A stretch of DNA of 64,000 nt from NCBI GenBank assembly GCA_008933995.1, contig WARS01000036.1, positions 5,122,419 to 5,186,418 on the forward strand, written 5' to 3'. The notes under the pieces were generated by a model. That model was not told where the DNA came from. It made no database searches and was given only the letters and a program-made list of their open reading frames with translations. Of this stretch, positions 39,827 to 52,239 are shown piece after piece. The DNA comes from Datnioides undecimradiatus. Taxonomy: Eukaryota; Chordata; Actinopteri; Lobotiformes; Datnioididae. Each line of letters begins with the position of its first letter. The first letter of the stretch is position 1. The position numbers and the translations under genes are program-made.

Positions 39827-40294
39827 ATTTTGTTAGCTTTTACATTTTATAAAGAACATATATTGATGTTTATTGCTACTGTTACAACTTGTTAAGTTGG
39901 AACGGGTTTTCAAATACTGAGCCGTTCAATGTGATGTGATTGTGTTTTTGTATGTAGTTCATTGCTTATTTATTAGTTGCACCTGAATTTAAATTAGAAG
40001 GAGAAATATCTGGTTAGTTATTTAATGTTTCAATCATAGGTCTGAAAGCTGCATGACGAATGAATAAGTAAATATGGGTAAATAAAAATATATATAAATC
40101 AAGAGCAATAAAAAAAATTCTGTTGCTGGTAACTGGAAAAAAAAATCTGATAAATGGGCAATAAACACTGATGCATTTGTTTGTTTCTTTATTTTTCATT
40201 TCCATATTCATTAATTTTACTTAATTACTTTTATTTATTTCTAAACGTATTTTTTCCCATTTTGGACAATCTCACGTCAACATGACTAACTCGT

Positions 40295-40331
40295 GTCATG
40301 TGACACGGTATCGTCAACAAAACCATGTGAC
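40295..40331. promoter_or_regulatory. cln5: Two M-box/CLEAR-like sites upstream of cln5
   Basis: GTCATGTGAC at 40295-40304 and CCATGTGACC at 40323-40332 precede the cln5 ATG by about 90-125 nt. They resemble the CLEAR element (GTCACGTGAC) and the TCATGTG M-box bound by TFEB/TFE3/MITF, regulators of lysosomal genes. Confidence 0.5.
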
Positions 40332-40419
40332 CACTATTGAGGAAGTCAGTGCAGAGGGGAAGGAGCATGGGAAGCTGACTGTCTAACGTCCGTTTTTCGG
40401 TCTGTTTTGAGACTTGAAC

Positions 40420-43208
40420 ATGTCTCTGACGGAAGCTGCTCTGTGTTTGAACCTGCTCCTGTTCCTTCGTGTCGGGGCTCAGCTCAGGAGCAATGGACAG
40501 CAGCAGTGGCCCGTTCCCTACAGGTACGGAGACAGAGTCAACCATCGCTCTGCACAGTGAAGTCATGTGACAGGTAGAAAGTATCTGTTTGGAGGAAGTT
40601 TGCTCCCTTTAACTCACACGACTCGAGTTTATAACTCGTTTTTCTCCAAATGTCCCAAATGAAGAGGTTATGTCTTCCTTAAACTTGAATATATCTGTGT
40701 GCTGTCACAGGTCACAGTGGACTTTCAGCTCATCTTAAATCTATTTACCAAGTTACGTCTGGTGCGTTCACATGACTGTAGAAACCTTGGACTCTAGAGC
40801 GTCTCGCTGAACGAGCACGTGAGAAATTTGATTGAAGAGATTTGTGGAGACAGCGAGTTTCGAACATGATAAAACATTTATTTATTTATTTATTGCAGCA
40901 TCAGTAAAGATCCCAGCTGTAAATGTGAATGTGATGGCTTGAATGATGAGTAACGTATCGATACAGAGGAGTCTTTGCTGAGCAGCAGGGATCACATGAC
41001 ACAATCATAAAAAGTCTTATCTTTATATTGGATTTATAAAACGAGATGTGCTTTATTGGTCTCTATTTAACTTTAAATTTAAGTCTGTGTTGATCCAATG
41101 ACTGTGCAGAAATGTGCACAATCAATGTGCGATTTCTAGTTTTTTAGTTTTTAACTTAAACCATTTGATAAACGTCTAAATGACTTTCTCCTCCCCAGGA
41201 CCAGTTAATAAAAACCAATAAAGAACCAAAACATCAGCACAAAAGAACAATATCTGAAGTTTGCATTTGCAGAAAGAATCAGAGTGCAATAACAGAGCTC
41301 AGTCTGTGCTAAATAAAGTGCAGAGATTGTGACTTTCTCATTACTGTGGAATCAAATATGAAAACAAAAATAAGTTTTTTTTATAAAGTCTATATATAAT
41401 ATATAAATAATATAATAATAATAATCATTATGCTGGAATTGTTCATGCCTGGAATGAGTTATATGGACTACAGGGCCTTTTTGTAGCCATCTTTTAGATT
41501 TATAAAACCCTTTTTATATGAAGATCCTTGGTCTAGTTGTCAGTGTAAAGGTGGTAAAGTTGAACTGCTCAGCAGCCCCAGTGACTTAATGCTGGCTAAA
41601 CATGTTACAGTAGAGCTTTTGTAGTAGCATAAACGGGGCATGATCTGCATTCCTCAACAGACGGTTTGATCACCGCCCCTCCGTGGACTCTTACTGCAAA
41701 GCTCTCTACCCGTTCTGTCCCACTGGAGACCGAGACGGACGGATTCCCTACATGAGAGACAGCGATGTCATCTCAGTTTATCGACTGCAGACGCCTGTGT
41801 GGGAATTCAAGTACGGGGATTTGCTGGGGAAATTTGTAAGTGCACGAATCATCTTATGGATAAAATCATGTTGCCGATATTTCTGCATCACCACTTTGAG
41901 GTCAGGAAGGTCAGTAGAGATGTGTCACATAACCTGGTAATGCTGTTATAGATACAGATACATAAATAGATAAAGACACAATCTTTATGCTGTTTGATAT
42001 ATTCTCTGATATTGACTTAAGGTATTTCTGTGTTCTCTCTGACACAGTTCATGAATAAGAATAGCAGGCGTGTTAACACTGAAGTGAAACTTGTGACTTT
42101 ATTCACAGAAACACAGCTGCACACACCTCCCCCTTGTCCACACACACACACACACACACACAGAGCTAAAGTTATGTCTGTGTTTGGTTCTCAGCACATC
42201 ATGCATGATGCCATCGGGTTCAGCAGTGCAGATACAGGCGCCAACTACACCATGGAGTGGTACGAGCTGTTTCAGCTGGGTAACTGCACCTTCCCTCACC
42301 TCAGACCAGAGGAGCCTGCGCCTTTCTGGTGCAACCAGGGGGCTGCCTGCTTCTTTGAGGGCATTGATGACTTGCACTGGTCACAAAACGGCACCTTGGA
42401 GAAGCTTGGAGAGATCACAGGTAGGTTGTGTAATCCTGTGTTTTTGCTCATAGAGGCCAACAGACAATATAAACACAGTGTGAGTGAATGTACATCACAT
42501 TGCTGTCAGAGAGAATACACAGTTTCACTTGTGGCCACGTTACTGCAGTAGTCACAGTCACCTTCCTGGTGGTGTGAAGGCTCACTGGTTCACCAAATGT
42601 GTATTCATCCGCAGCTGAAAATAGTTCCCACTGCATTTCATTGGTGTCAGGAGTTTCTGGTTTCCAGAAAAAAACATTTTTACACCTTCTGCTATTAAAA
42701 TGTTTTCTTCCTGTCCCCAGGGAGCCAGTTTAATGACATGGCCCAGTGGGTCCAGGACGACAACGAGACTGGGATCTACTACGAGACATGGACAGTTCGC
42801 TCTGACCCCGGCCCTAACGCCACAGTGTGGTTTGAGTCTTACGACTGCTCCCAGTTTGTCCACCGCACGTACAGGAAACTGACTGAGCTGGGAGCCAAAC
42901 TGTCGAGCAGAACTCAGACCAATTACACCAAGATCTACCTGTACAGTGGAGAGCCCACCTACCTCGGCAACGACAGCGCCATATTTGGGCAGCCTGCTCT
43001 GAAGAACCTGGCAGTGGACATCCGTAAATTTTACCACACATTCAGGCCACACCAGTCCTTTATAGACTTTGCCATCAGCCTGCTGGAGGCTTACAAAAAG
43101 GTCGTGCTGGACAAGAGCTTCTACCTTTACTACAACTTTGAGTACTGGCATCTGCCAATGAAGCCTCCTTATGTGCAGATAACATATGAAGAGGTGCCTT
43201 TGCCTTAA
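40420..43208 (+). CDS. cln5: cln5, lysosomal ceroid-lipofuscinosis protein 5 (BMP synthase)
   Basis: Four coding exons: 40420-40523, 41661-41835, 42195-42420, 42721-43208 (TAA); 993 nt, 330 aa, all phases agree. CLN5 is a soluble lysosomal glycoprotein of papain/NlpC-P60-like fold, reported as an S-depalmitoylase and as the synthase of bis(monoacylglycero)phosphate. The N-terminus ([20 protein letters not shown]) is a short signal peptide, cleaned of the long leader seen in humans. Landmarks: [119 protein letters not shown]. The reported catalytic pair, His166 and Cys280 in human numbering, corresponds to H97 and C211 at a constant offset of 69. N-glycosylation sequons NYT, NCT, NGT, NET, NAT and NDS are present. 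Single poly(A) signal at 43349-43354. Confidence 0.96.
40562..40571. promoter_or_regulatory. cln5: Third M-box/CLEAR-like site, start of cln5 intron 1
   Basis: Second exact GTCATGTGAC, 39 nt after the exon 1 donor. With the upstream pair it brackets exon 1. Confidence 0.45.
42139..42162. repeat. (CA)12 microsatellite in cln5 intron 2
   Basis: Uninterrupted CA dinucleotides ending 32 nt before the exon 3 acceptor. Confidence 0.9.
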
Positions 43209-43375
43209 CATAGAACTAAAGTCTTGTCTTCATGAGCTCCAAATAATTCTTTTTATTATTCATGAACCGGTTTTTGTTTTCTTGCTTTTTGATTAAATGA
43301 TGGTCCAAACTTTTGCAAAGTTTAATTTTCCTGTATAAATGTTTCTAAAATAAAACATTTTTCTGGATAAAAATA
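43209..43375 (+). other. cln5: cln5 3' UTR with polyadenylation signal
   Basis: Short UTR after the TAA with AATAAA at 43349-43354. Confidence 0.7.
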
Positions 43376-43379
43376 CCAC

Positions 43380-44150
43380 TGAAGGTGCATTTGAGCACTT
43401 AATGATTTTTAAAACAAGTGAAGCCGAAGCCGCGGGTCAAAATATTGTAATCAGTTGTATTATTGTAATAAAAGATGAGCTTGTTTTCTTTGGATGTTCT
43501 GAAAGAAGAAATATTAATAAAACATATTGCATAATATACATCCTAGGGATTTCAGTCAAGTTTCTAAATCATAAAGCCCATGTGAGAACTTCTAACTGCT
43601 GGACGAGGATCTCACTGTCCTGACTGAAAACTACTGTTTTGTTCTTGCATTTTAACTTGTAATTACATTGTAACTGGCTGATATAACAAACCTTAACCTC
43701 AGTGTTGCTGTTTGATGTACAGGTAGCCTTCACAGTTTAAGGCACACCGCTGGGACAGTTTGGAAAGTTTAGGGTAAAAGAGGCAACTTTTAAAAATACA
43801 ACTACAAGGAAACTAACTCTCATTAGTGGTAATGGCAACTTAATTAGCAGTTTTCATGTTACTAGGCTACACGTATGTATCCTGTTAATACAGGGTGAAT
43901 CATACACTGCATCAGGTCTGGTCTTAATGTTTTGAATTCAGATTTGCACAGTCGTGACTACAAGTGTATAGTTTTCTTTTTTTCTTATTAAATATCTTTT
44001 AAACGCAGCATTCAGAAGCCGAGCAAGCAAACACGTCTGCCACGGAGGGCGCCATGTTGGTGCAACTTACCGTGAGGTTACCGTGGGAATGCGTGTGCGC
44101 GCACCTTCATGACTGCACCGTTTGGGATATAACAAAATGACAGGACAGAT
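43380..44150. other. Spacer between convergent cln5 and fbxl3
   Basis: No coding exon or repeat recognised. A short CpG-containing stretch at 44035-44105 (GGAGGGCGCCATGTTGG, GTGTGCGCGCACC) is unexplained. Confidence 0.45.
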
Positions 44151-44172
44151 GCAAAGATTACATTCACAAATT

Positions 44173-47100
44173 TTTATTACCAGTATAAGATCACATGTCT
44201 AAAACAATAATTTTAATTTCAAGACAGGTGACCAGTAAAGCAAAGTAGACAAAGCATATGCCATACAGAAGCAAAACTAAAGGACAGTATTATCAACACC
44301 AGTTTACTCAGAGGACTCTCTGAACAAATGAGGTTAAAATATGACGTGTGGAGCATTTTTTACTCGGCCAGCTGAATTTTCCAATAAAGACAACAGGAAA
44401 ATAATTAAAACCAGCAGAGTACTGAGACACAACCTTCACTTTAGAGCTGCTGTCACTGCAACCATTTAATGCACTGCACAAATTATGAAAAATAATCAGG
44501 AGGATATGTTACTGTACCACTGAGACGCTAATGTACATGAGCACAGACTATCAGCACAGGTATCTACTTCAATGATAAGAGAGCGATACTACCAATAGAC
44601 TATGTTAGTTCAATCCAATAAGGAGAAGCAGCGTTCGCACTTCCAGACATAAGCGTGATAGTTGTACTTTACATGATTGTTTGGCTACATGAATTGGTTA
44701 ATATGACATGAGTAAAAGGAATGAAGTCTGATGCTGTTGACATGTAGTGTTGTCCCAAAGTTTGTCCACCACCACCAACTTTGTAACCTCACTGAAAACA
44801 TATTTTATATGTGTATTTCAAACACAATTATGCATCTTTTAATGTCATTATCAAAGGTATGGGTGTGATGTTGCTACTAATATATTTGATTATCCCACCT
44901 GTTAGTGCAGACACTTTTAGATCTATCTATTACTAACATGAAGTATTCATAGGTTTTTGTTTTAATTAGTTCCTGCTGAATTTCCTTTTGAATTATTAGA
45001 GAAGTGACCAGATGGATTGAGATGTAGTAACAGCCGTACAGTAATTTCACAGTGTTAGCATCAGTGTCCGGCAGAAAAATCAATCCTCTTTCACACAGTT
45101 AACGCCCCTCCTGTTCTCTTGTGTTGTTAAACCATTAAAAGTCTGCAGCGGTGGACTCAAAACGTTTGGACCAACATGCAACAAAATCATAGTGTCAGAC
45201 GTGAAAGTGTCAAAACCCCCCAAAAAAGAAGAAGAAATATGAAATCCCTAATCTTGCTGCTGGTCTGCTTGCTGGTTATATTGATTGCTTGTTTTGTATA
45301 ACTGAAAAACATAAATTCATTACAAAAGCAGTATCCATATCAATAAATTACACAGCTCACCTTCTCTACTGACTACAGTATGAAAAAGATCCATCTAGTA
45401 AAGGAAACTCGCACTCTGGTTTTATAAAAGACACGAGCTGTTGGTTAAGGAAACCTCAAACCCTGACAGAGGGCGAAATAAAGAAATAAGTACATTTCTA
45501 TTCATAATAATCAAACACACAGCGTTTTATATACAGATGCATTTGACTTCCTTCTTAAAGGAAAAAAAGTTTGTTTCACTCATCTGACTTGCCAAATCTC
45601 TTTCGACTGAAATGAATGGATGTTTTGGACAGGAGCGCTAGATATCCATATCTAAAAAGACAGCGTTCGTAATGAGAACATCAATGCTGCTTCCTCTCCT
45701 GTATGTACGATGTGGTGACACGATACAGAGCAAACGCGGGCTAATGGGAGGGCAGATGTTCACGACAGGTTTAGAGCTTGAACAGGCAAATAGCAGAAGA
45801 TACAAATGAAACCTATTTAGGAAATATCATTTAATGCACCTGGGAGACACAAAGGGTTAGTTTTGCATTCCCAGCGTGCATTGTAAGCTAATAGACGCAG
45901 AGACTAGTCTATAGAATTATTATGTAGCAATCTGATCATGAAGGAGAGAGACTCACCAATATCTACCTTCAAGTTCAGACATATCTGTGCACTATTTACA
46001 TCAATTTCTCTGTTTTGTTTGTATTAAATCTGTAATATACAGCTTCATTTCTCTAAGCTGTCCTTGGTATCTGATTCAAGCCCAGTTATACTAAATCTTC
46101 ATCATTAGAATCTGGGTCCAACTAAGAACAAGTGGAGCATTATAAAGATTGTTTTCTTGCTTTGAAAAGGACAGAAGTGCTTGGGTTGTCCTGACTATCA
46201 TTTGGCATTCATCTAAGGTGCTTTATGAAATCTGACTGTACAGAAGCCTTCTTCACACGAAACAGAGAAATTCATTTATCAAGCCAATTGATTCGTGATG
46301 CAGGAAAGGAAACTCGTAACGTGGAGAAAATAAAAAGCTGTGACAATAATCAATACTGTACACCTTCACATCACAAAGACTGAGACCTATTTACACGGTT
46401 CTGCTTCTCTCCTGGCCAACTTCTAACATTTTTCAACAATCATGATCGAGCTCTAGCGAGGAGGAAAAGCAATATGTTGTCAGCTCTACTGCTGCTCTTT
46501 ATGTTTAAATTACTTTAATATAAGGTGTAGGACCCAGCCACTCACCCCCTGGCTACACCTGACAAAACACCTTCTCTCACATACTATGTACAAAAAACAT
46601 TGCAGCCATTTGGAAACCGCCATTGGCTCCAGTATTTTGTTAGAGTGCAGAGCTGCTATGTCAGACTGGATCTGAGTAGGCCAAGTGGTAGTGTAACAAC
46701 ATGCAATTGTGCATCTAATTGTCCCAAATTACCCCATGATGTTAAAAAACATTAAAACATACACTCACATTTGCATATGCATTCACACACACACACAGAC
46801 ACACACACACCTCATAATATAGATTATTATAACAGACTACAATGTCCATATAACTCTGTTTGCAGTTATAAAAACATTGCTTTTTGTTAAATATTTCCAC
46901 CTGCACTGGTCTACGTGCTGACTGTTTAATAAGTGAAGAAGCCAGCCTGGCGAGTTGTGCCTCTGGATTATGCAAAGCAGGATTCTACAGCCCACTTTGA
47001 AGCTGACAGGCAGAGATTCATGTGGTGTTTGCATGACATGATAACAATGTGTAGCAGTCAGCCGCCACATCACAGCCCTGCCCTGCACACAGGAGTTCAG

Positions 47101-47242
47101 CAAGTTTATGCTCTTCGTGTTGGCACCAAACATTCCACTACAGCTGAGCATTTAAAGGCTTTTCAACGCAAACATGGAGGCCGTGATTGTTCCACATCAC
47201 AAACTTGACAGACTGAACTCTGTGTGCCTCTGTGGCTTCATT
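44173..47242 (-). other. fbxl3: Probable long 3' UTR of fbxl3
   Basis: No coding exon is visible between the fbxl3 stop codon and a plus-strand TTTATT at 44173-44178 (AATAAA on the fbxl3 strand). Long 3' UTRs are usual for FBXL3. Extent is inferred; earlier signals are possible. It contains a CA-rich tract at 46783-46810. Confidence 0.45.
46783..46810. repeat. CA-rich microsatellite in the fbxl3 3' UTR region
   Basis: Two CA runs separated by a GA. Confidence 0.85.
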
Positions 47243-50200
47243 TTACCAGGTCGGCATCATGTCTGGGAACCAGACCCGGCCCAGGTGCTTAGAAACCTCC
47301 CAGTGGATCTCATCCAGGGAGTATTTGTGATCTGGAATCAGCACCTCCTCCATGATGGACAGCTGGGAAAGCCTCCTGCCACACATCTTGACAAACTCCA
47401 CAAACGCGCTGCAGGAAACCTCACACTCGCCCAGGCCGATGGCTGACAGCTGAGTGCAGTGCTTTGCAATGCGGATGAGCTCCTCATCCAATGGACGCAG
47501 GCCGTTGGCACACACCACCAGCTCCACCAGACGAGGGCAGTGGAGGCCAACACGGCCCAAGACCTCCTTACTGACTGAGCGACCGAAGTAGAGGTGCGTG
47601 ACTGGGATCTCCTCATTAAAGAATGGGCCGAACTCGTCCTCATAGAGGAAGAAGTACATAACCAGGTTGAATTTGGGCGAGTGCCGCACCATGGCGTCCC
47701 AGCTGCTCTTCTTGATGGTGTGGAAGTGCTGGCCGGGGTTCTCACTCACCACGTCGATCCGCAGGTGTTCCAGGTGGACGTGTTTCTCAGAGGAAAGGGC
47801 CAGAAGCAGTTCGTCACTTAAAAGGTGGTAGTTAAGAGCAAGCTCTCTCAGCCCGTGACACTGGTCTGCCACACAAAGGATCCCTGAAAATATAAACAGT
47901 CAAAACCGACTCATCGTGAAATCAGTTTTTCATTTTCTAAGAATGGAAAAAGAATTCCTGAAAACATGCGATTAACTGGTGGAAAACATTACTTCTAAGA
48001 AATAAAAGGTGTTTTTGCCAGACAAGTTGCAGTTGCACTATTATCACAGCTGACAATTAACTGTTCCAGGAAAATTTATGTAAGGGGGAGAAACAGAATA
48101 ACCACATAACAGTTGGTTCATAACACATCATGTGACGCCTGGCAGCCTACGGCATGAAATGACAACACTGCATGAGGAAAGACAAGAAAATTGCAGGCTC
48201 TAAAAAAGCCACCCGATGGAAAGCACAAGGGGGAAATCGAAAACATTTGCCTGGACGTGCAACAGAGGCCAGTCTTAAAAATATTTTCCTTTGAATATTA
48301 TCCGACAATAACACAAAAAAAACAATGAGGGCAAACAAACACCACAAGGCTGCTTGCTCTTAGCTTAAGTACTAAAACAGCTACAGGAGTCTTTACACTC
48401 ATTTTACCTGCTGGGGAGACGTGAGGGCAGCTGCTCATCTTTAGCAGTTTCAAGGTGTCGCTGTTGTTTGCAACCAGCACCTTCAGAGACGGATCATCCA
48501 CTGGCGTGTCATCAATCTTCAGTGATGACAGTGACTTGGAGTTGACAAACACCACAGTCAGAGCTGAGATGAAATGAGACTGGGAAGGACGAAGATTGCA
48601 ACGGAATTATAATACAGTCATTGAAACAGACAGATTAGCACCATGTATTTTAGTAAAACCAAGTGACTCAGTAAAAATTAAAGCACACTATGTATAGAGA
48701 GACTAGAACAATTAGAAGAATTTGATGTACTTAAAAGATTAAGAATAAAAGCATGCAAGCGCGTCGACACCTGTAATTTAGACCGGTACTACTGACAGTT
48801 TTGGGCTGCTTATGTGGTGAGCAAGTTGAACGAGGTGAGGATGGAGTGATACAAAGCGTTGCGTCTGCTGCGCGGGTTCACCTGTGATAGCACTGTCTGC
48901 CTCAGGTGTGGGCAGCAATTACTGTCTCGACGACAACTTGAGCCGTCAGTGTGCCTCAGGCATGATAAGTAAGGAGTGCATGACCCACATAAAACTCAGC
49001 TGTACCTAGATTACCACACATAGTGAATGTAAATACTTGGGCAGTAAGTTCCACAAGCAGTGGCTGCATGCTAAATAACCGACTACAGACCTCTGTGTGA
49101 TTCCAGGTGTTAGGGACACCTAACTAAAACTGCGGAACAACAGCACATAATAAAATCCATCTTCATTGGTGTAATATTCATTTTTTGTCAAACAGTTTTA
49201 CAGAGTCTGTAAACAATGTCTACGGTAACTTTGGGGGACATAGCTTGTGATGCTGTTGAACTGTGTTACATTATATTGAGACATGTTATTAATATTTCGT
49301 TTGCAGGATGGACAAAATAATACCAGCAGCTGTAATTGTCAAGTTTATGACTTCAGGACAGAGAGGAAAAAAAACAAAGTAGTTGTGAGAGCAGCTTTTA
49401 GAGCTGTATAGTCAAATATTTTGGTAAAGGTCATGTCTTCATACCAATGCATGAGCTCAGGGAACTGAATATGCCAAATGGTGATTTGGCTACATCGCAT
49501 TGCCTCTGCAAAGCCTTCGATCCAAATAAGACAACTTTTTTAGAGGACCAAGTAAGAACAGCTATAGCAGTAACTGCACAGACAAAGTTATTAAAATGAG
49601 TGAGAACAGGCAGGTGCAACGCGTTCAACCATTTCTCTATATTGACAGATAATGCTGGTTGGGCATGCAAAGGTTCTGCTGGTTTCTGTTGACCTTAAAA
49701 AGAGACTTTTTAAAACCAGGATATGGAGAATGCGAGAACACAAAGACCGTGCGTGTGTGAGAAACTTTTTAAACTTTCGATGATGACATATGCTGACAGC
49801 TTCCAAGGCCAGTCCGGTTTTCCAGAGTTCATAAAGAGTCACAGACGGCTCTCAGAGAGACAAAATAAAACTTAAAAATAACATCCTGTCTCCTTGAGAG
49901 GCCTTGGAAGTAATTCCATCCTCGTCCTTGCCATTTATGAGAACAAACACTGCTTTTCAGTCCCATCGTCAGATAAAGAGAGAATACAAAAACTATACTG
50001 TTACCAAATCATTAACCCCCTTAGCCACAGCTTTAACAGGATAGCGCCATGGAAAAGCATTCCCAATATATCGCAGAAAGAGACTGTGAACTGTGTAAGA
50101 GTTACTGTGATTTGCAAGATACTATAAAGACCAGAACCCCTCAGGTTTATGTTAATCGTACCTTTGGAACCTCCATGAAGCTGGGCCTGGCTGTAGAAAT

Positions 50201-50798
50201 GAGCCCTAAGGTCTTCAGTGAGCAGTTCACCAACTGTGAAAGTATGTCACATGCTGCCTCTGCAGACTCTGTACTACTGTCCACCTGGCAAGTACAAACA
50301 AACACAGAATGTCATTTCACAAACACGAAAACGTTTTTGACCAGATGGTGCTACCATGTAAACACAGAATCATGACACATTTTCTTGACAGAGACACAAC
50401 AGCGTTTCTGCCCTTACCTTGAAGCTGACATACTGCAGGTGGTTGGAGTGCCTCTTTATGATCTGTTTGATGAGGTCTGGATGTGTGGCTTTCAGGTAGG
50501 AGCTTGCTGGTTGGTTAAGCTCAAACTCGAAGCATCTCCACAGCTCAGGCATGTGGAAAGCCTGATTCCACCCGCGGCAGACCTGAGAGGCGTAGGCCCG
50601 ATCCAGCAGTGGAAGGTACTGGAAGACATGCAGCAGGAGTTCCTGAGGTAGCCGTGCCCAGTCACTGTCTGGTGACCCACTGGCCACCACTGCCTCGGAC
50701 TCCTCGCTCATCTGCTTCCGCACCTTCTTGCAGGTCTCAGGTGGGCTGTTACTGGAGGAGCTGTTGCTGCCTTCCTCTCCTCCTTTTATCCGCTTCAT
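47243..50798 (-). CDS. fbxl3: fbxl3, F-box/LRR substrate receptor for cryptochromes
   Basis: Four coding exons in transcript order: 50418-50798, 50162-50284, 48408-48579, 47243-47883; 1317 nt, 438 aa (human 428). FBXL3 is the SCF receptor that ubiquitinates CRY1/CRY2 in the nucleus and so sets circadian period. A disordered polar N-terminus ([10 protein letters not shown]...) precedes the F-box at about 47-95 ([28 protein letters not shown], quoted in part: [20 protein letters not shown]). Leucine-rich repeats fill the rest ([66 protein letters not shown]). Exon 2 ([20 protein letters not shown] ... PSFMEVPK) was found from intronic position and frame. The C-terminus PDMMPTW ends in the Trp that, in the human complex, enters the cryptochrome FAD pocket. 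The cysteine of the mouse afterhours mutation region is kept (GECEVSCS). An ATG-less upstream exon probably carries the 5' UTR. Confidence 0.96.
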
Positions 50799-52059
50799 CC
50801 TAAGCAATGGACAAACTTGTTACAGTCAAGCAAAGCGCAGAGATGTTTGCACAGCGGTGTTACACTAATTAATTAATAATACATAAGTCTGACACCAACT
50901 GATGTGAACAACCCCAACAGCCTATGTTGCTTCAGGTTACCTGTTCACCAGTCCAACCATAATTTATTCCCACTTTCAAAACAAACCCACATAAACTCAT
51001 CCTAGATTTGGATTGCTTGGCGGTTCCAACATTGATATATTTAGCACTACATTAGTTAAAACTTGGTTTGTGTCAAGGTGTTTTACATACTTCCTGACAC
51101 AATATACCTTTTTTATTCATGGTAGCCTAGATCTGAACATTTAATATCGCCCTTAATTAAAGTCCTGTTTGATAAACACATATACTTTGAATAATCACTC
51201 ATCTGTTATTATTACATATGAAGGCATGTGGGCTTTCATTTACAACTTTTTAAATTGAATTCACTGCTGTATGAAGAGTTAGAGGATACCTCAGCAAATG
51301 TAATTATTTTTAGTATTTTCCACGTTTACTACAGCTTGCGTGTGTGGGCGCGCATTTTAAATGAGAAAACAGCTAATGTTCGAGATGTGTGAGCTGTCTT
51401 GACGCCGTGTTTTTACTCTAAAATACAATTGTTAAAACACACGAACGCAATGCATCCACGGCTGCAGATTTCAAAGAAAACGTTGTCTGTCATGTGATAT
51501 TTCGCCAAGCTCTGAAAGCCAGGAGCCATGCGTATGCAGGTAAACGTCACTGTACCGATGTTGTACGCAATGCAAAACATTTAAATTAATATTGCATAGC
51601 TGACTCTGCAAGTCGCCTACCCGAAACAACACTGGGGTTTAACTGAGTTACCATGAAACAAGTTGCACTTACGTTGTCTGCAAGCTAACGCAGTGACAGT
51701 GTGACTAGAGGCAACCGTTAGCTTAGCTGGCTACATTTTAACTTAGATGCAAGGTAGATTCAGAGCTAGCTATCATTACTCGTGACTCAAAATGATGTTT
51801 TGCACATAAACTTATTCAAGGCTTTGTTTGCAAAATGATCCCTTGCTTATCTCACATCCTAACATTTGCTTGCAACAAAGTTAGCCTATCTTGGCCAGGC
51901 ACCGTACCTTGTTGTTTACACTCAGCTAGCTTACTAGCTGTTAGCAGGAAAATCCGTCAACTGATATGACACTTCAGCCCGGGCCCGCACTGGAAAAGCT
52001 CATTCGCACCAACCAAATAACACGCATCTGAGAGCAAAAGCCGAGCCGTTTGAAGGTAA

Positions 52060-52235
52060 AGAAGAGGTGAGGGATGTTTTCAGCGAAGAATCAGTAAGAG
52101 CCTGGTACCTCCGCTCGGTTGACCCAATTCCTTCGCGGGAGTTACAGCCCCCCTAAACCTGAAATGGCGAAGTGTTGTTGTGACAGCGGCGGTGCATCAT
52201 GGGAAATGCAATGCGAAATGGCTGTTGGAAAAGAT
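52060..52235 (-). promoter_or_regulatory. fbxl3: Probable fbxl3 promoter and 5' UTR exon
   Basis: On the minus strand this holds TTCCCATGATGCAC (plus 52193-52206), which fits the ZNF143-type TTCCCANNATGC core, flanked by two YY1-like GCCATTTC sites (plus 52161-52169 and 52215-52222). A possible 5' UTR exon ends at GAGCGGAG/GTACC (plus about 52110). The region sits 1.3 kb upstream of the fbxl3 ATG and is CpG-richer than its surroundings. Confidence 0.5.
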
Positions 52236-52239
52236 CGTC

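Noticed and set aside
39689..39895. 68-aa frame with a poly-serine run
   Set aside because: Produced by the AGT trinucleotide microsatellite.
42582..43211. 209-aa open frame antisense to cln5 exon 4
   Set aside because: Mirror frame of a well-supported exon; no family motif and no independent splice or promoter evidence.
47338..47745. 135-aa Ser/Arg-rich frame overlapping fbxl3
   Set aside because: Shifted frame of the last fbxl3 exon on the same strand; low-complexity composition follows from the LRR codons.
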